Source: Acidobacteriota bacterium
GTDB lineage: Bacteria; Acidobacteriota; Blastocatellia; UBA7656
Length of the DNA: 64,000 nucleotides
Direction: 5' to 3'
Assembly: GCA_038040445.1 (NCBI GenBank)
Contig: JBBPIG010000001.1
Location: 237,768 to 301,767, forward strand
The notes under the pieces were generated by a model. The model worked only from the letters and a program-made list of their open reading frames with translations. It was not told the DNA's origin and ran no database searches. Below are positions 35,258-47,144 of this stretch, one piece after another; position 1 is the stretch's first letter, and each line of letters starts with the position of its first letter. A program made the position numbers and the translations under genes.

Positions 35258-36439
35258 TCATTCCATCAGTTCAAAGATTCCGGCCGCGCCCATGCCGCCG
35301 CCGACGCACATCGTCACCATCCCGTAACGCGCGTTTCGCCTTTGCATCTCCCGCAAAATCGTCGCGGTGAGCTTTGCTCCCGTGCAGCCGAGCGGGTGAC
35401 CCATCGCAACAGCGCCGCCGTTCACGTTCAACTTGTCTTGATTGATGCCAAGCTCTTTCACTACCGATAGAGCCTGAGCGGCGAAAGCTTCGTTCAACTC
35501 GATCAAGTCGATTTGATCAAGCGTCAGGCCTGCGATCTTCAACGCCTTCGGTATCGCAGCCACCGGCCCGATGCCCATGTAATCGGGATCAACACCTGCT
35601 GTAGCGTACGCGATCATTCGCGCAATCGGTTTCGCTCCAATCTCTCTTGCGCGGTCCGCTGACATCACCACCGCGGCAGCCGCGCCGTCTGACATCTGCG
35701 ACGAGTTGCCCGCGGTCACCGTGCCTCGAGCGTGAAACGCGGGTCTGAGTTTTCCGAGCGCTTCCGGCGACGTATCCGCGCGCGGACCTTCATCGGTGTT
35801 GAAGACCGTTTCTTTGACTACGCGCTTCCCTTTCGCGTCGAGCTCGACTGTTCTGACCGTCAAGGGCACGACTTCATCCTTGAACTTGCCATCGTTGATT
35901 GCGGCAATTGCCTTCTGATGACTGCGATATGAGAACTCGTCCGCTTCTTCGCGCGAAATCGAATATTTCCGCGAGAGGTTCTCGGCCGTCAGTCCCATAT
36001 TCAAATAGAAATCGGGATGATTTTCGACGAGCGTAGGGTTGGGCACGATCTTGTGACCGCCCATCGGAATCAAGCTCATTGATTCAGTTCCGCCGGCTAC
36101 AATGCAATCGGACCAGCCGGCCATAATGCGCTCCGCAGCGAAGGCGATGGCTTGAAGCCCCGACGAACAGAAGCGATTGATCGTAACTGCCGACGCTTCT
36201 TTCGGAATTCCCGCGAGCCACGACGCCTGACGAGCGACGTTCATTCCCTGCTCTGCTTCAGGCATCGCGCATCCGAGAATGACGTCTTCGATCATCGCAG
36301 GCTCGAGCCCGGGTGTGCGCTCGATGGCTGCTTTGATGACCGTAGCAGCCATGTCATCGGGTCTTGTGTCTTTGAGTGTTCCGCGCGGCGCTTTGCCGAC
36401 GGCTGTTCTGAGTGCTGAAACTATCACTGCGTCTTTCAT
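35258..36439 (-). CDS. fadA: acetyl-CoA acyltransferase (beta-oxidation thiolase)
   Basis: 393 residues. Cleaves 3-ketoacyl-CoA to acetyl-CoA and a shorter acyl-CoA. The acylated cysteine is Cys91 in [12 protein letters not shown]; the other active-site motifs, [15 protein letters not shown] and [14 protein letters not shown], are complete. Length and the motif order match degradative thiolases. It lies upstream (in the transcription direction) of the acyl-CoA dehydrogenase and downstream of fadN, so it belongs to the beta-oxidation set. A 187-base gap with no gene separates it from fadE. Confidence 0.93.
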   Translation of the reverse strand: MKDAVIVSALRTAVGKAPRGTLKDTRPDDMAATVIKAAIERTPGLEPAMIEDVILGCAMPEAEQGMNVARQASWLAGIPKEASAVTINRFCSSGLQAIAFAAERIMAGWSDCIVAGGTESMSLIPMGGHKIVPNPTLVENHPDFYLNMGLTAENLSRKYSISREEADEFSYRSHQKAIAAINDGKFKDEVVPLTVRTVELDAKGKRVVKETVFNTDEGPRADTSPEALGKLRPAFHARGTVTAGNSSQMSDGAAAAVVMSADRAREIGAKPIARMIAYATAGVDPDYMGIGPVAAIPKALKIAGLTLDQIDLIELNEAFAAQALSVVKELGINQDKLNVNGGAVAMGHPLGCTGAKLTATILREMQRRNARYGMVTMCVGGGMGAAGIFELME

Positions 36440-36504
36440 TGTTTGAACTCCAGTTCGTCTTAGAATTCGAAGCTTGCAAGGTACAGTTTTTCAGTGGGCA
36501 GGTG

Positions 36505-36984
36505 TTAGGTCTCAACGTAGTACTCTCTAAAATACCAATCCCCATTCTCCATGCGCGCCTCAAAATACGCCTTATCATCAATGTCCCTGCCTCTGTACCG
36601 GGCTTTCATATCCACGAAGATGAAGTATGTTTCGTTTCCTTTGTCATCTAAGGCCTTCATAATCTTGGCCAACTTCCACTTAATCGGTATGGCATTTCTG
36701 CCCTGTGCGGCCACTTCCTGATTCTTCCTTTTGAATTCCTCTCTGCTTAGCTTTTCGCGGGTTACGCCGCTGTACCGTTGAGATAGCAATTCGTATAGCT
36801 TTTCGTAGTGATGTGTCCGCTTTAGTTCAAAATAGAGGTTTAACTTGCCAACAAACCGTTCGCGCAGTTCAGGCTGAATCACCGAAAGCCTTTTGTCGTT
36901 TCTGATCTGCGCGGATGAAGAAGTCGTAATCGTCAAAAGACACAGAAGGACAACGAACTTTACCTTGTGTTTACCTGCAGTCAT
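36505..36984 (-). CDS. small secreted hypothetical protein
   Basis: 159 residues, signal peptide (VKFVVLLCLLTITTSSSAQ), then a compact basic domain (NLYFELKRTHHYEKLYELLS; RYSGVTREKLSREEF; ENGDWYFREYYVET). The lay-out resembles small NTF2-like exported proteins, but no family is certain. GAAGGAAG lies before the ATG. It sits inside the beta-oxidation cluster between fadA and the remnants, on the same strand; probably a passenger. Function unknown. Confidence 0.6.
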   Translation of the reverse strand: MTAGKHKVKFVVLLCLLTITTSSSAQIRNDKRLSVIQPELRERFVGKLNLYFELKRTHHYEKLYELLSQRYSGVTREKLSREEFKRKNQEVAAQGRNAIPIKWKLAKIMKALDDKGNETYFIFVDMKARYRGRDIDDKAYFEARMENGDWYFREYYVET

Positions 36985-37021
36985 AGGACTTCCTTCTCAA
37001 GGACTGGGATTATCCACGTCA

Positions 37022-37153
37022 CTAATTCCTCAGCGCCTTCCCGGTGTTTAGCATATGCTGTATTCACTCTTGCGTTTCTTCTCTCCGCACAGCGAAACAA
37101 ACGCCTCGCGCTCGAGGTCCAACAAATACCGCGCCAACACCAGCGTCTCACGC
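37022..37153 (-). pseudogene. decayed copy of the fadN 3' end
   Basis: Read on the minus strand this segment gives YLLDLEREAFVSLCGEKK, then, after one missing base and a premature stop, HMLNTGKALRN and a stop at 37022-37024. The intact fadN gene ends in YLLDLEREAFVSLCGEKKTQ and HMLKTGKPLRN. The DNA agrees over about 120 bases, with scattered substitutions. It is a partial, frameshifted duplicate, located just downstream of fadN and overlapping the end of the DUF2442 gene. Confidence 0.75.
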
Positions 37154-37423
37154 AGCAGGAGTCTCGTGCGCGTTGTCGCTTGTCTCGGCAATCGGCTGGC
37201 TCTCAAGGTAGAGAGTCTCATAGCTCAGATCGAGGCCGCCCGGCCACTCGACGGAACCCGCGACCACTCGCGCCGCTTGAAAAAGCGAGCGGTCTCGCAG
37301 GCGCACGAAAATGCCACGCGAGAGAAGGGGTTTCACGTCAAATATGCGGCGCTCGCCGTTGTCGAATGAAACATCCAACTGGTAATCGTCCAGCGCACGG
37401 ACGAATGTGACATGCGGATCCAT
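37148..37423 (-). CDS. DUF2442 domain protein
   Basis: 91 residues from ATG 37423, with AAGGA just upstream. It matches DUF2442: HVTFVRALDDYQLDVSFDNG, ERRIFDVKPLLSRGIFVRLR, DRSLFQAARVVAGSVEWPGG, DLSYETLYLESQP. These small proteins often sit next to DUF4160 partners and are thought to be toxin-antitoxin-like or regulatory; no DUF4160 gene is seen here. Its last bases overlap the fadN remnant, so the C-terminal residues may be fused foreign sequence. Set inside the beta-oxidation cluster, on the same strand. Confidence 0.72.
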   Translation of the reverse strand: MDPHVTFVRALDDYQLDVSFDNGERRIFDVKPLLSRGIFVRLRDRSLFQAARVVAGSVEWPGGLDLSYETLYLESQPIAETSDNAHETPAA

Positions 37424-37508
37424 CGATCCTTCGACTCCAGGGGTTCGATCTTGAACATCTCTCCGACGTCCTACCGTCATTGCTAGCCGCCGCCTTTGAC
37501 TGCGCATT

Positions 37509-37575
37509 CAACTCCTACGGAGTTGGCCCCGTTCTCGCACCGCCGACTATGAACATGCAACTCCTAACGGAGTTG
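37509..37575. repeat. two tandem palindromes CAACTCC / GGAGTTG
   Basis: 37509-37525 is CAACTCC, TAC, GGAGTTG; 37558-37575 is CAACTCC, TAAC, GGAGTTG. Both are perfect 7-base inverted repeats 32 bases apart, between the DUF2442 gene and fadN. This looks like a dispersed palindromic (REP-like) element. The second could also work as a weak terminator for fadN, whose stop lies 12 bases away. Confidence 0.55.
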
Positions 37576-37586
37576 TTTGAAGGAGA

Positions 37587-39992
37587 TTAATTCCTCAGCG
37601 GCTTGCCAGTCTTCAGCATATGCTGAATGCGCTCTTGCGTTTTCTTCTCCCCGCACAGCGAAACGAAAGCCTCGCGTTCGAGGTCCAACAAGTACTGCTC
37701 CGACACAAGCGTCTTATGTGACAGATCGCCGCCAGTGATTATGTACGCGAGCTTCTTAGCCACGTGCGCGTCGTACTCGCTGATAAATCCGCCTCGCACC
37801 ATCATGTGAACCGCCAGCTTGATCGCAGAAAGCGCCGGCGCTCCGAGCACTGGAATATCAGTGCGCGGGTGCGGCTGCGTGTAGCCCTCGCGCACCATCG
37901 CCAGCGCCGTCTGCTTCGCGTCTTCAATCAAGCGATCGCGGTTCATCGTGATCGGATCGGTCTCGCGCAGGAAGCCAAGCTCGCGAGCTTCAACGGCTGA
38001 CGTCGCCACGCGAGCCATCGCAATCGTCTCTGAAACTTTTCTGATTCGAGGGAAAAGAACTTCATCCGGCGTTGCGTCTTCCACCGCACGCAGGAGCAAC
38101 TCCTTCACGCCGCCGCCTCCGGGTATCAGTCCGACTCCGACTTCGACCAGCCCGACATAGGCCTCAGCCGACGCGCGAGCCTTGTCGCCGTGCATCGTGA
38201 TTTCACAGCCGCCGCCAAGAGCCATGCCCTGCGGCGCGACGACCACGGGCTTTGCCGAATAACGAAGATTCATATTCGCGTTTTGAAACTGCCGCACCGA
38301 CATTCCGATCTCGTCCCATTCGCCTTCTTGAATACCAAGCAGCAGCATCATTATGTTCGCGCCGACCGAGAAGTTATCAGCCTCGTTACCGATCACCAGC
38401 GCTTCAAAGTTTTCGCCGACTTCCTTTACCGAGTAGTTCATCATCGAGATTGTGTCCGCGCCGATCGCGTTCATCTTCGAATGAAACTCGAGGCAAGCCA
38501 CGCCGTCTCCGATGTCGATCAGCGAAGCCGACGCGTTCTTCTTGATGACCGCACTTTGATCTTTGAGCGACTTCAGGATTAGGACGCCCGGGCGCGCGGG
38601 AACTTCCCTGTAGTCGGCCGAAGGGAAATCAAAATAGAAGGTTCGGCCTTCGCGATGTTCATAGAAGCTCTTCTTGCCCGAATCGAGCAGCTTCTGAACA
38701 AGCGGCGGAATCTCCTGCCCTTCTTCGCGCATCTTCGCAAGCGACTTCTCAACGCCAATCACATCCCACAACTCAAACGTGCCGAGCTCGTGATTGAAGC
38801 CCCACTTCACCGCGTTATCGATGTTCACGATGTCGTCTGCGATTTCGGGAATTCGATTCGCCGTGTACGTCAAGTTGGCGCTTATGGTCTTCCACAAGAA
38901 CTCGCCGACTCGATCCTTACCGTACACGAGCGTACGGATTCTCTCGGCCGTATCTTCAATCGCCTTCGCTGCGTCAAGCGATGGAAAGCGCACTCTCTGA
39001 GCAGGCTTGTACTCCATCGTGTTGTAGTCGAGCACCTGGTACTCGGTCTTTCCACCTTCGCCTCTTTGCTTCTTGTAGAACCCCTGCCCCGCCTTGTTGC
39101 CGGTCCAGCCGCGCTTCACCATTTCGCGCATGAAGTCGGGCGGTACAAGAGCGTCGCGCTTCTCGTCATTTGGTACTGCGGGGTAGAGGTTTTCCGCGAC
39201 GTAAAGCGCAGTGTCCAGCCCGACGATGTCGGTAGTCCTGAACGACGCCGACTTCGGCCGCCCCAGGATCGGCCCAGTCATCGCGTCGACCTCTTCAATG
39301 GAGTAGCCGCCTTCCATCATCACTCGAACGGCGTTGAGCGAGCTGAAAGTCGCGATGCGGTTGGCAATGAAGTTCGGCGTGTCCTTGGCGAAGACGATTC
39401 CCTTCCCGAGCCTTCGATCGCAGAAGTCGGCGATGAAGCTAACGACTTCAGGAAGCGTCTCTGCGGTCGGGATGACTTCGAGCAGTTTCAAGTACCGCGG
39501 CGGATTGAAGAAATGAGTGCCAAGAAAATGTTTGCGAAACCCCTCGGAAAAGCCCTCGGCCATCGCTTTAATAGGGATGCCCGAAGTATTGGAACTAATA
39601 ATTGTTTCTGGCCTTCGAAAACCTTCAACTCGCGCAAGCAAATCACGCTTGATCTCGAGGTTCTCCACAACCGCTTCGATGATCCAATCTACGCCGGACA
39701 CCCTCTGAAGATCATCGTCAAAGTTCCCTGTGGTAATCAGGCCGGCGAGCTTCGGTGAGAAGAAAGCAGAGGGTTTGATCTTCGTCGCCGCTTCAAGCCC
39801 CGCGTTTACTATTCGATTCCTAACCTGCTTGCTCGCGAGCGTGAGTCCGCGCGCTTCTTCTTGCTTCGTGAGTTCCTTCGGCGCGATGTCCAGCAGATGG
39901 ACGTCGAGGCCGGCGTTTGCGTAGTGCGCCGCGATCTGCGCTCCCATTGTCCCTGAACCCAGCACCGCGACTTTGTTGATCTTGTAACTCAC
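37587..39992 (-). CDS. fadN: FadN-type 3-hydroxyacyl-CoA dehydrogenase / enoyl-CoA hydratase
   Basis: 801 residues from GTG 39992, which has AAGGAG 7-8 bases upstream; longer starts would add a basic tail. Order is dehydrogenase first (NAD motif VAVLGSGTMGAQIAAH at residue 6; SSNTSGIPI; HFFNPPRYLKLLEV), two HAD C-terminal domains (about 190-420), and enoyl-CoA hydratase last (about 485-760; ALGGGCEITMHGDK; VGLVEVGVGLIPGGGG). That order matches B. subtilis FadN, opposite to E. coli FadB. It does the hydratase and dehydrogenase steps of beta-oxidation. A partial decayed copy of its 3' end lies downstream (37022-37153). Confidence 0.93.
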   Translation of the reverse strand: MSYKINKVAVLGSGTMGAQIAAHYANAGLDVHLLDIAPKELTKQEEARGLTLASKQVRNRIVNAGLEAATKIKPSAFFSPKLAGLITTGNFDDDLQRVSGVDWIIEAVVENLEIKRDLLARVEGFRRPETIISSNTSGIPIKAMAEGFSEGFRKHFLGTHFFNPPRYLKLLEVIPTAETLPEVVSFIADFCDRRLGKGIVFAKDTPNFIANRIATFSSLNAVRVMMEGGYSIEEVDAMTGPILGRPKSASFRTTDIVGLDTALYVAENLYPAVPNDEKRDALVPPDFMREMVKRGWTGNKAGQGFYKKQRGEGGKTEYQVLDYNTMEYKPAQRVRFPSLDAAKAIEDTAERIRTLVYGKDRVGEFLWKTISANLTYTANRIPEIADDIVNIDNAVKWGFNHELGTFELWDVIGVEKSLAKMREEGQEIPPLVQKLLDSGKKSFYEHREGRTFYFDFPSADYREVPARPGVLILKSLKDQSAVIKKNASASLIDIGDGVACLEFHSKMNAIGADTISMMNYSVKEVGENFEALVIGNEADNFSVGANIMMLLLGIQEGEWDEIGMSVRQFQNANMNLRYSAKPVVVAPQGMALGGGCEITMHGDKARASAEAYVGLVEVGVGLIPGGGGVKELLLRAVEDATPDEVLFPRIRKVSETIAMARVATSAVEARELGFLRETDPITMNRDRLIEDAKQTALAMVREGYTQPHPRTDIPVLGAPALSAIKLAVHMMVRGGFISEYDAHVAKKLAYIITGGDLSHKTLVSEQYLLDLEREAFVSLCGEKKTQERIQHMLKTGKPLRN

Positions 39993-40044
39993 GATCCGTC
40001 TCCTTCTTGTAAGGGCACCCACGGAGGGACGCCCGTTCAAAAAC

Positions 40045-41856
<1,812 letters not shown>

Positions 41857-41871
41857 CGTCTCTCCAGTTGG

Positions 41872-42513
41872 CTAGCTGATCTCGCGCGAGCGCTTGCCTG
41901 ACTTCGGGCGCGCGATGCCGTTCAGGAAGACATCAAGCACCGGCTCGGCAGTCGAGGCGAGGCTGTAGCGCTTGCGGCTCAATACCCAGTTAGTAGCCAT
42001 CTCATCCAATGCGCCGAACAGCACCTTAGCGACGACCTTTGTGTTCAGCCCCGAACGAAACACGCCGTGTCGCTGGCCTTCTTCGATGGCCTCGCGTATC
42101 AGCTCGAGATATTCCGTGACCTTGGTGGCCGAGAATTGTTCCATGAACTTCGTGGAAGAGCGCAGCTCGACTTGAAACACGACGGCAAGATTTCGATCGC
42201 GGCCGAGCCCTTCGAGATGCGCATGAACTATTCGCCTAAGTTTCTCGATTGGATCGTCGGTCTGGGCAAGGCTCTTCCTGCCGGCAGCTAAAGCCTCTTC
42301 CATGTAGTCGTTGAAGATTGAAACCAGAATGTCGTCCTTGTTCCGAAAATAAAGATAGACGGTCCCGTCGGCGACTCCGGCTTCGCGCGCAACATCGGCG
42401 ACTTTAGAGTTGAAGAAGCCGCTTCCGGCGAACACCTTTATCGCCGCGCGAAGTATCGCCTCATACTTGCCGTTAGCCTTTCGTTCCGGCTGTGAAACCC
42501 TGGCAGACGCCAT
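41872..42513 (-). CDS. fadR: TetR-family regulator, FadR-like
   Basis: About 213 residues, ATG 42513 preferred; ATG 42525 is four codons upstream. N-terminal HTH (about 20-65): AILRAAIKVFAGSGF, then VADVAREAGVADGTVYLYFR, typical of TetR; the C-terminal ligand domain includes AVVFQVELRSSTKFMEQF, matching acyl-CoA-responsive FadR/YsiA repressors. It heads an operon with an acyl-CoA ligase and fadN, and a FadR-type palindrome lies 20-37 bases upstream, so autorepression and control of beta-oxidation are likely. Long-chain acyl-CoA would release it from DNA; inferred from homologues. Confidence 0.88.
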   Translation of the reverse strand: MASARVSQPERKANGKYEAILRAAIKVFAGSGFFNSKVADVAREAGVADGTVYLYFRNKDDILVSIFNDYMEEALAAGRKSLAQTDDPIEKLRRIVHAHLEGLGRDRNLAVVFQVELRSSTKFMEQFSATKVTEYLELIREAIEEGQRHGVFRSGLNTKVVAKVLFGALDEMATNWVLSRKRYSLASTAEPVLDVFLNGIARPKSGKRSREIS

Positions 42514-42532
42514 TCGAGTATCCAATCGTGAC

Positions 42533-42550
42533 TGAATGATGGTTCATTCA
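42533..42550 (-). promoter_or_regulatory. FadR-type operator palindrome upstream of the repressor gene
   Basis: TGAATGATGGTTCATTCA: perfect 7-base arms TGAATGA and TCATTCA around 4 bases. The arms equal those of the Bacillus FadR (YsiA) box TGAATGA-N4-TCATTCA. It lies immediately downstream of a candidate promoter, TTGCAT (42581-42576), 18 bases, TAAAAG (42557-42552), so binding would block transcription start. Confidence 0.75.
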
Positions 42551-42731
42551 TCTTTTACTCTAAAACGCCGGCCTAATGCAAGCAGGAATTACGCGCCCTC
42601 AAATTCCCCCTCCATTTGAATCAGGAAAAGAGATGTACAAGTCGGATCCGCAAAGTTACATTAGTCTCTGAGGTCGACTGAGCCAATCCTCTTGGTCAGC
42701 CGGTTCCAAGTTTTGCTATCATCAACGCCGA

Positions 42732-45700
42732 ATGGAAGACTTGGAGAAAGAAGTAAAGAAACAACTCAAGAAGCACCTTAGGGGCGTCGGCGGGTCGACT
42801 ATTGAGAATCTCGTTAAGAGGCTGGGAAGTCTGCCCTATGAACGGGTGCTGCTCACTACTGACATCGGCGTGGCCCTGGCGGCGACGAATCTGCGAGCGG
42901 GAGTCGAGATGCTCAAGGCTGCCCCCGAAGTGTCGCGCCTGATCGATGTCGGAGATACTCGAGTGTGGGGCGAAGTTGGCAAGCGCCTCTCTGCCACCAG
43001 CCCCGAAAGCGCAATAGCTTTCTTTCAAACAAGCGCCGCGGTTCTCGAGTCGATTCCTGACGATATGCGGTCGCCGATACTGAGGCTCGTCAACAAGCAA
43101 GCCGCGCTCTCCGCCAGCACCGCTATCGAAAGCTTCAACTCGGCGCCCGGTGTTATCAGCAACATCAGGGATCACGAGAACGTTGCGCAGATCCTGACTA
43201 TCTGCCTGGAACTTGCGCGTCATTCGGTGAAACATAGCAACGACCTATTCCTTGCCGCGCCTCAAGTGATTTCTCAGATTGAAACTCTCAGCGATCCGCA
43301 AAGCGGTCAACTGATCAAGCGGGCGTTGACGCTGACTTCATCCTTTGCTTTCAGGTCGGGCGGAACTGCGGCCGAGTTCTTCAGCGCGCTTCCCTCGGTC
43401 ATGCTCGGTGCTGAGCAAACATCAGTTGAAAGACTTTTTGATATAACGGAATCGTATCTGGATCGATCGGGGGGCGTCGCATTGCAATACTTCAAAGCTG
43501 CGAGCCGCGTTCTCACCATCGCCGGCAAAGACTCCTTTGAACGTTGGACCGGACTTGCCAAGCGTGTGGCCTTGCAAGGAAACGCCGCAAGCTATCACTT
43601 TATGAAACAGAGCCCGCATATAGTAGCGGAGCTTGCTGCGCGCGTTGGCGCGCAGCGCCGAGCGCAGGTTATCTCCGCCGTGCTCGAGATTGTCGAAGAG
43701 ATCGCCGATCGGAGTACTCTTGCAGCGGTCGAATGCTTTAAGGCGAGCCCTCTTGCGCTCGGCGCCGCCTCACTCGGACAGTTTCGCGACTGGGCCCGGC
43801 GCGGCTTAGATAAACTTGGGGACAACTCGCGCCGCGTTCAGGCTTATTACTCTCTCGAATCGAAGGCGAGCCAGGAAGCGCTGTTCAAGATCGAAGGTGG
43901 GCTAACGCTTGATTCGGTCGCTCACACCTTGAGACTTTACGTTGAGGGCTTGACGGGTCGTTCGTTGCACATTGCATCGTTGGCATCGATACCCGACGAA
44001 GCGAAGATCGGCGACGGGAGTACGATCTATTTGCCATCGGTGGTCGCGGAATTCGAAGACGAGAAGGAAAACTTTCGCCTATTCAAGGTTCTAGCCGCGC
44101 ACGCAGCAGGACAGATCGAATTCAGAACTTACTTCAAGGATGCTCCCGAGATACTTGCAGCTTTGGCTGAGACGCGAATTGCCTTTAGCCAACGGATGAA
44201 TAGTCAGCAGGCCGACCCTGAAAGTAACATGGCAGATCGCGCTACCCTGGGTGGAGCTCAGGCTCCTGCCCCCGGCATCGACTTCCTCGCCGTTCTTGCA
44301 GAGTATCCGAACAATGAGCTTGCGTTGCGGTTGTTTACGACGATCGAGAACGGTCGGATCGACTATCTGCTTCGCACGGTCTATCGGGGTATTAGGAGGG
44401 ATCTCGATTTTGTTCGGATACGCCTGAACGAACGGAGACCCAACATCGAAGACATTCCGCCCGAACTTCTGCCCTTCGAGTTGCTCTTTCAACTTGCCGT
44501 CTGTGGAGGCGCGACTCCCGAGGCTCGGCGCTCTTACCCAACGGTCGTGCGCGAGATCGAACAGATCCTTGCCAGCTACGTCATGCGCGAGGACGCCACC
44601 GTTGCCGATTCCTTGATGGCGACGCGGCACGTCTACGAACTCTTCGTCGAGCAGCCAAGCCAGTCTGATACTCAAAGCGAAGAATCCGCCGAGGGCGGTG
44701 AGAGTAAGAGCAATGATGCGTCGAATGCGGATGCTGCTACCGAGCACAGCGGAGAACGTCAGCACATCAACGTTCAAGATGATCCCTTAAGTTTGTGGAA
44801 CACCGGGCAGCAGCAAGACATTAGCCCGGATCAGAGTTTATTCAATCGCCTGCAGGGCGCTGAGAGCCCGGAGCAGGATCTGGAGAAAGACGATCGCGTA
44901 TTTTATTACGACGAATGGGACCGAGAACTTGCCGACTACCGAACTCGCTGGTGCCGCGTAATCGAGCGGGCTGGCTCTCGCGGCTCTCGCGGCTTTGTCG
45001 AGCTTGTTCGAAGCCGTTATGCCGGCGTGATCTCGTCGATCCGATATCAGTTTCAATTGATGCGGCCCGAGAACCTGAGACGAATTCGCGGAGAGATTGA
45101 CGGAGAAGATTACGACTTGCAAAAGGTAATCGACTACGCGCTCGACAAGCGCAGCACCGGCTTGATCGATGATCGTCTGTACACGCGCAAACTCAGGCGT
45201 GATCGCGACGTCGCTGTATCGTTCCTGCTGGATATGTCCAGCTCAACTGCGCGAACGATTAGCCGCTATCCCAATCATCCCTACACCCAGCCGGGCCAGC
45301 GGATCATCGACATCGAGAAGGAAGGGCTGGTATTGATGAGCGAGGCGCTGGAAGCGGTGGGCGACGTTTACTCGATGCAGGGCTTTACCAGCGAGGGCCG
45401 CCGCAACGTGAAGTTTTACGTTATCAAAGATTTCTCCGAGAGTTACTCGGCGGAGGTCGAGCGGCGCATCGGTGGGATCTCCTACCAAAACAATACGCGG
45501 CTCGGCGCGGCGATCCGGCACGCAACTACCCGGCTCGCGCGTCAGGATGCGCGCACCAAGCTGATGATCGTACTATCGGACGGCAGGCCTTACGATCACG
45601 ACTACGGTGACAGCCGATATGCTCGCGAGGACACGAGAATGGCGCTGCGGCAATCTCGCATCGAGGGGATAACCCCGTTTTGCATCACGATCGATCGCGA

Positions 45701-45812
45701 GTCTGAGGATCAACTGCGCGATATGTACGGCGAGGTAGGATATACGATAATAGACGATGTTTTGAGTTTGCCCGAAAGACTGCCCGGGATTTATAGCAGG
45801 CTCACAACCTAA
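42732..45812 (+). CDS. NorD/CbbO-type VWA protein with N-terminal helical repeats
   Basis: 1026 residues, cytoplasmic (no signal peptide). Residues about 60-430 contain five or six helical repeats of 35-40 residues with an F-x-x-(S/A)-x-x-V core ([78 protein letters not shown]). The middle has a long region (about 430-690) and an acidic low-complexity stretch at 635-700 ([15 protein letters not shown]). The C-terminal VWA domain (about 835-1010) has MIDAS start FLLDMSSST and [14 protein letters not shown]. The C-terminal half matches NorD/CbbO activators, which act with a MoxR/NorQ ATPase. No such ATPase is in the window. Confidence 0.85.
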   Translation: MEDLEKEVKKQLKKHLRGVGGSTIENLVKRLGSLPYERVLLTTDIGVALAATNLRAGVEMLKAAPEVSRLIDVGDTRVWGEVGKRLSATSPESAIAFFQTSAAVLESIPDDMRSPILRLVNKQAALSASTAIESFNSAPGVISNIRDHENVAQILTICLELARHSVKHSNDLFLAAPQVISQIETLSDPQSGQLIKRALTLTSSFAFRSGGTAAEFFSALPSVMLGAEQTSVERLFDITESYLDRSGGVALQYFKAASRVLTIAGKDSFERWTGLAKRVALQGNAASYHFMKQSPHIVAELAARVGAQRRAQVISAVLEIVEEIADRSTLAAVECFKASPLALGAASLGQFRDWARRGLDKLGDNSRRVQAYYSLESKASQEALFKIEGGLTLDSVAHTLRLYVEGLTGRSLHIASLASIPDEAKIGDGSTIYLPSVVAEFEDEKENFRLFKVLAAHAAGQIEFRTYFKDAPEILAALAETRIAFSQRMNSQQADPESNMADRATLGGAQAPAPGIDFLAVLAEYPNNELALRLFTTIENGRIDYLLRTVYRGIRRDLDFVRIRLNERRPNIEDIPPELLPFELLFQLAVCGGATPEARRSYPTVVREIEQILASYVMREDATVADSLMATRHVYELFVEQPSQSDTQSEESAEGGESKSNDASNADAATEHSGERQHINVQDDPLSLWNTGQQQDISPDQSLFNRLQGAESPEQDLEKDDRVFYYDEWDRELADYRTRWCRVIERAGSRGSRGFVELVRSRYAGVISSIRYQFQLMRPENLRRIRGEIDGEDYDLQKVIDYALDKRSTGLIDDRLYTRKLRRDRDVAVSFLLDMSSSTARTISRYPNHPYTQPGQRIIDIEKEGLVLMSEALEAVGDVYSMQGFTSEGRRNVKFYVIKDFSESYSAEVERRIGGISYQNNTRLGAAIRHATTRLARQDARTKLMIVLSDGRPYDHDYGDSRYAREDTRMALRQSRIEGITPFCITIDRESEDQLRDMYGEVGYTIIDDVLSLPERLPGIYSRLTT

Positions 45813-45881
45813 ACTAACAAGTGAGAGGTAAAGCCTCAGCTCCGGGAGGCGCGGTCTTCCTACTCGATCGCTGCTAGTGGT

Positions 45882-47132
45882 TTATTCATATCTCAGAGCT
45901 TCGATGGGATCCAACCGAGAGGCTTTTCTTGCCGGCCACACTCCGAAGATCAACCCAATGGCGACTGAGACCGCTAAGCCGGTTACTACCGCCCACAACG
46001 GAATCGAGGCTGGGAGTGACGGGAAGATAAGAACTATTATCTGACTGACTGCAACTGCCAACAGCACTCCCAACACACCGCCGAGGAATGTCAATGTCAT
46101 CGCCTCGAACAAGAACTGGGTGGTGATGTCGCGTCGGCGAGCCCCGATGGCTTTACGAATACCGATTTCAGCGGTGCGCTCGGTCACGCTGACCAGCATG
46201 ATATTCATCACGCCGATTCCGCCGACTAAAAGACCCACGCTCGAAAGCGCGATCGCCACCAACCCGACCATTGCCGTAATGCTATCAAACTGCTCGATGA
46301 ACCGATCCGCGGTCTGGAGGTCAAAGTTGTCCTTTTCGTCATATTTGACCCCGCGCTGCCGGCGGAGGATATCCTGAACCTGATCAAGTGCCTGTCGAAG
46401 GTGGCCTGAGTGAGCTCGGATAACCAGCAGCATCCATTCGCTTCGAGGGGCAACCTTTCGCAGAGTGCGGAAAGGGATCATCACGGAATTGTCGCTTTCG
46501 TTGTCGCCGATCACGCCCTTTCGTTTCTCGAGCACTCCGATGATATCGTATGGCTTGCCTCCCATCATCACTTGCTTGCCGACCACCTGAGCGCCGCCCA
46601 GGAACAAGGCGTCCGCCGCACCGCTGCCGATCACCATCACTTCGCGCCGATGCTGATCATCGAGATCGCTGATAAAACGGCCTTCTTGCATCGACTGGTT
46701 TGTGATCGCCGCATAGCTGGCCGACACTCCCTGCAGGTTGCCCTGTTTGTATGTCTGCCCGCCGTTGGTAAGGGTCTTATCGAAATTCCACTCGATGAAC
46801 CCCTGGTTTGCGACGTCCTGAACCGCACTGGCGAACTGCCGAATGGCTTCACCGTCCTCGGGACGTAACGGCTTTCGAGTTCGTTCCGAGCGATCATGCT
46901 GGAACGATATGCCGGTCGAGAGGTGAAAGGCGTAGATGTTGTTGGTACCGTATTCTTCTACAAACTGAATGATGTTCGTTCGAAGCCCTGTCAGGATCGA
47001 GGCGATGGAGATAACAGTGGTTACTCCAATGACTATGCCGAGCACCGTGAGGAAGCTGCGAAACTTATGCGAGCGGACATTGTCCAATGCCATCAAGAGT
47101 GTTTCGCTTGGAACAAACGCCTTTAGCTTCAC
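45882..47132 (-). CDS. MacB-like ABC transporter permease, second of two
   Basis: 416 residues: N-terminal transmembrane helix ([20 protein letters not shown]), MacB periplasmic core domain (about 45-250) and three C-terminal helices of the FtsX fold with the conserved [20 protein letters not shown] and RREITT-like [21 protein letters not shown]. This is the permease of tripartite efflux or lipoprotein-type mechanotransmission systems, working in pairs with an ATP-binding partner. 12 bases after the preceding permease stop. No ATPase or adaptor gene adjoins it. Confidence 0.9.
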   Translation of the reverse strand: MKLKAFVPSETLLMALDNVRSHKFRSFLTVLGIVIGVTTVISIASILTGLRTNIIQFVEEYGTNNIYAFHLSTGISFQHDRSERTRKPLRPEDGEAIRQFASAVQDVANQGFIEWNFDKTLTNGGQTYKQGNLQGVSASYAAITNQSMQEGRFISDLDDQHRREVMVIGSGAADALFLGGAQVVGKQVMMGGKPYDIIGVLEKRKGVIGDNESDNSVMIPFRTLRKVAPRSEWMLLVIRAHSGHLRQALDQVQDILRRQRGVKYDEKDNFDLQTADRFIEQFDSITAMVGLVAIALSSVGLLVGGIGVMNIMLVSVTERTAEIGIRKAIGARRRDITTQFLFEAMTLTFLGGVLGVLLAVAVSQIIVLIFPSLPASIPLWAVVTGLAVSVAIGLIFGVWPARKASRLDPIEALRYE

Positions 47133-47144
47133 GTGCTTCGCCTC

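Noticed and set aside
35071..36504. Search for a second FadR box before fadE and fadA
   Set aside because: No TGAATGA-N4-TCATTCA was seen by eye, so control of those genes by the repressor cannot be shown.
38655..39758. Long plus-strand open frame (367 codons) inside fadN
   Set aside because: It is antisense to the clearly coding fadN gene, shows no domain, and has no ribosome site; high GC makes such shadows common here.
45813..45881. Small hairpin GCCTC/GAGGC between the VWA gene and the permeases
   Set aside because: Only a 5-base stem with no T-run in either direction; too weak to call a terminator.
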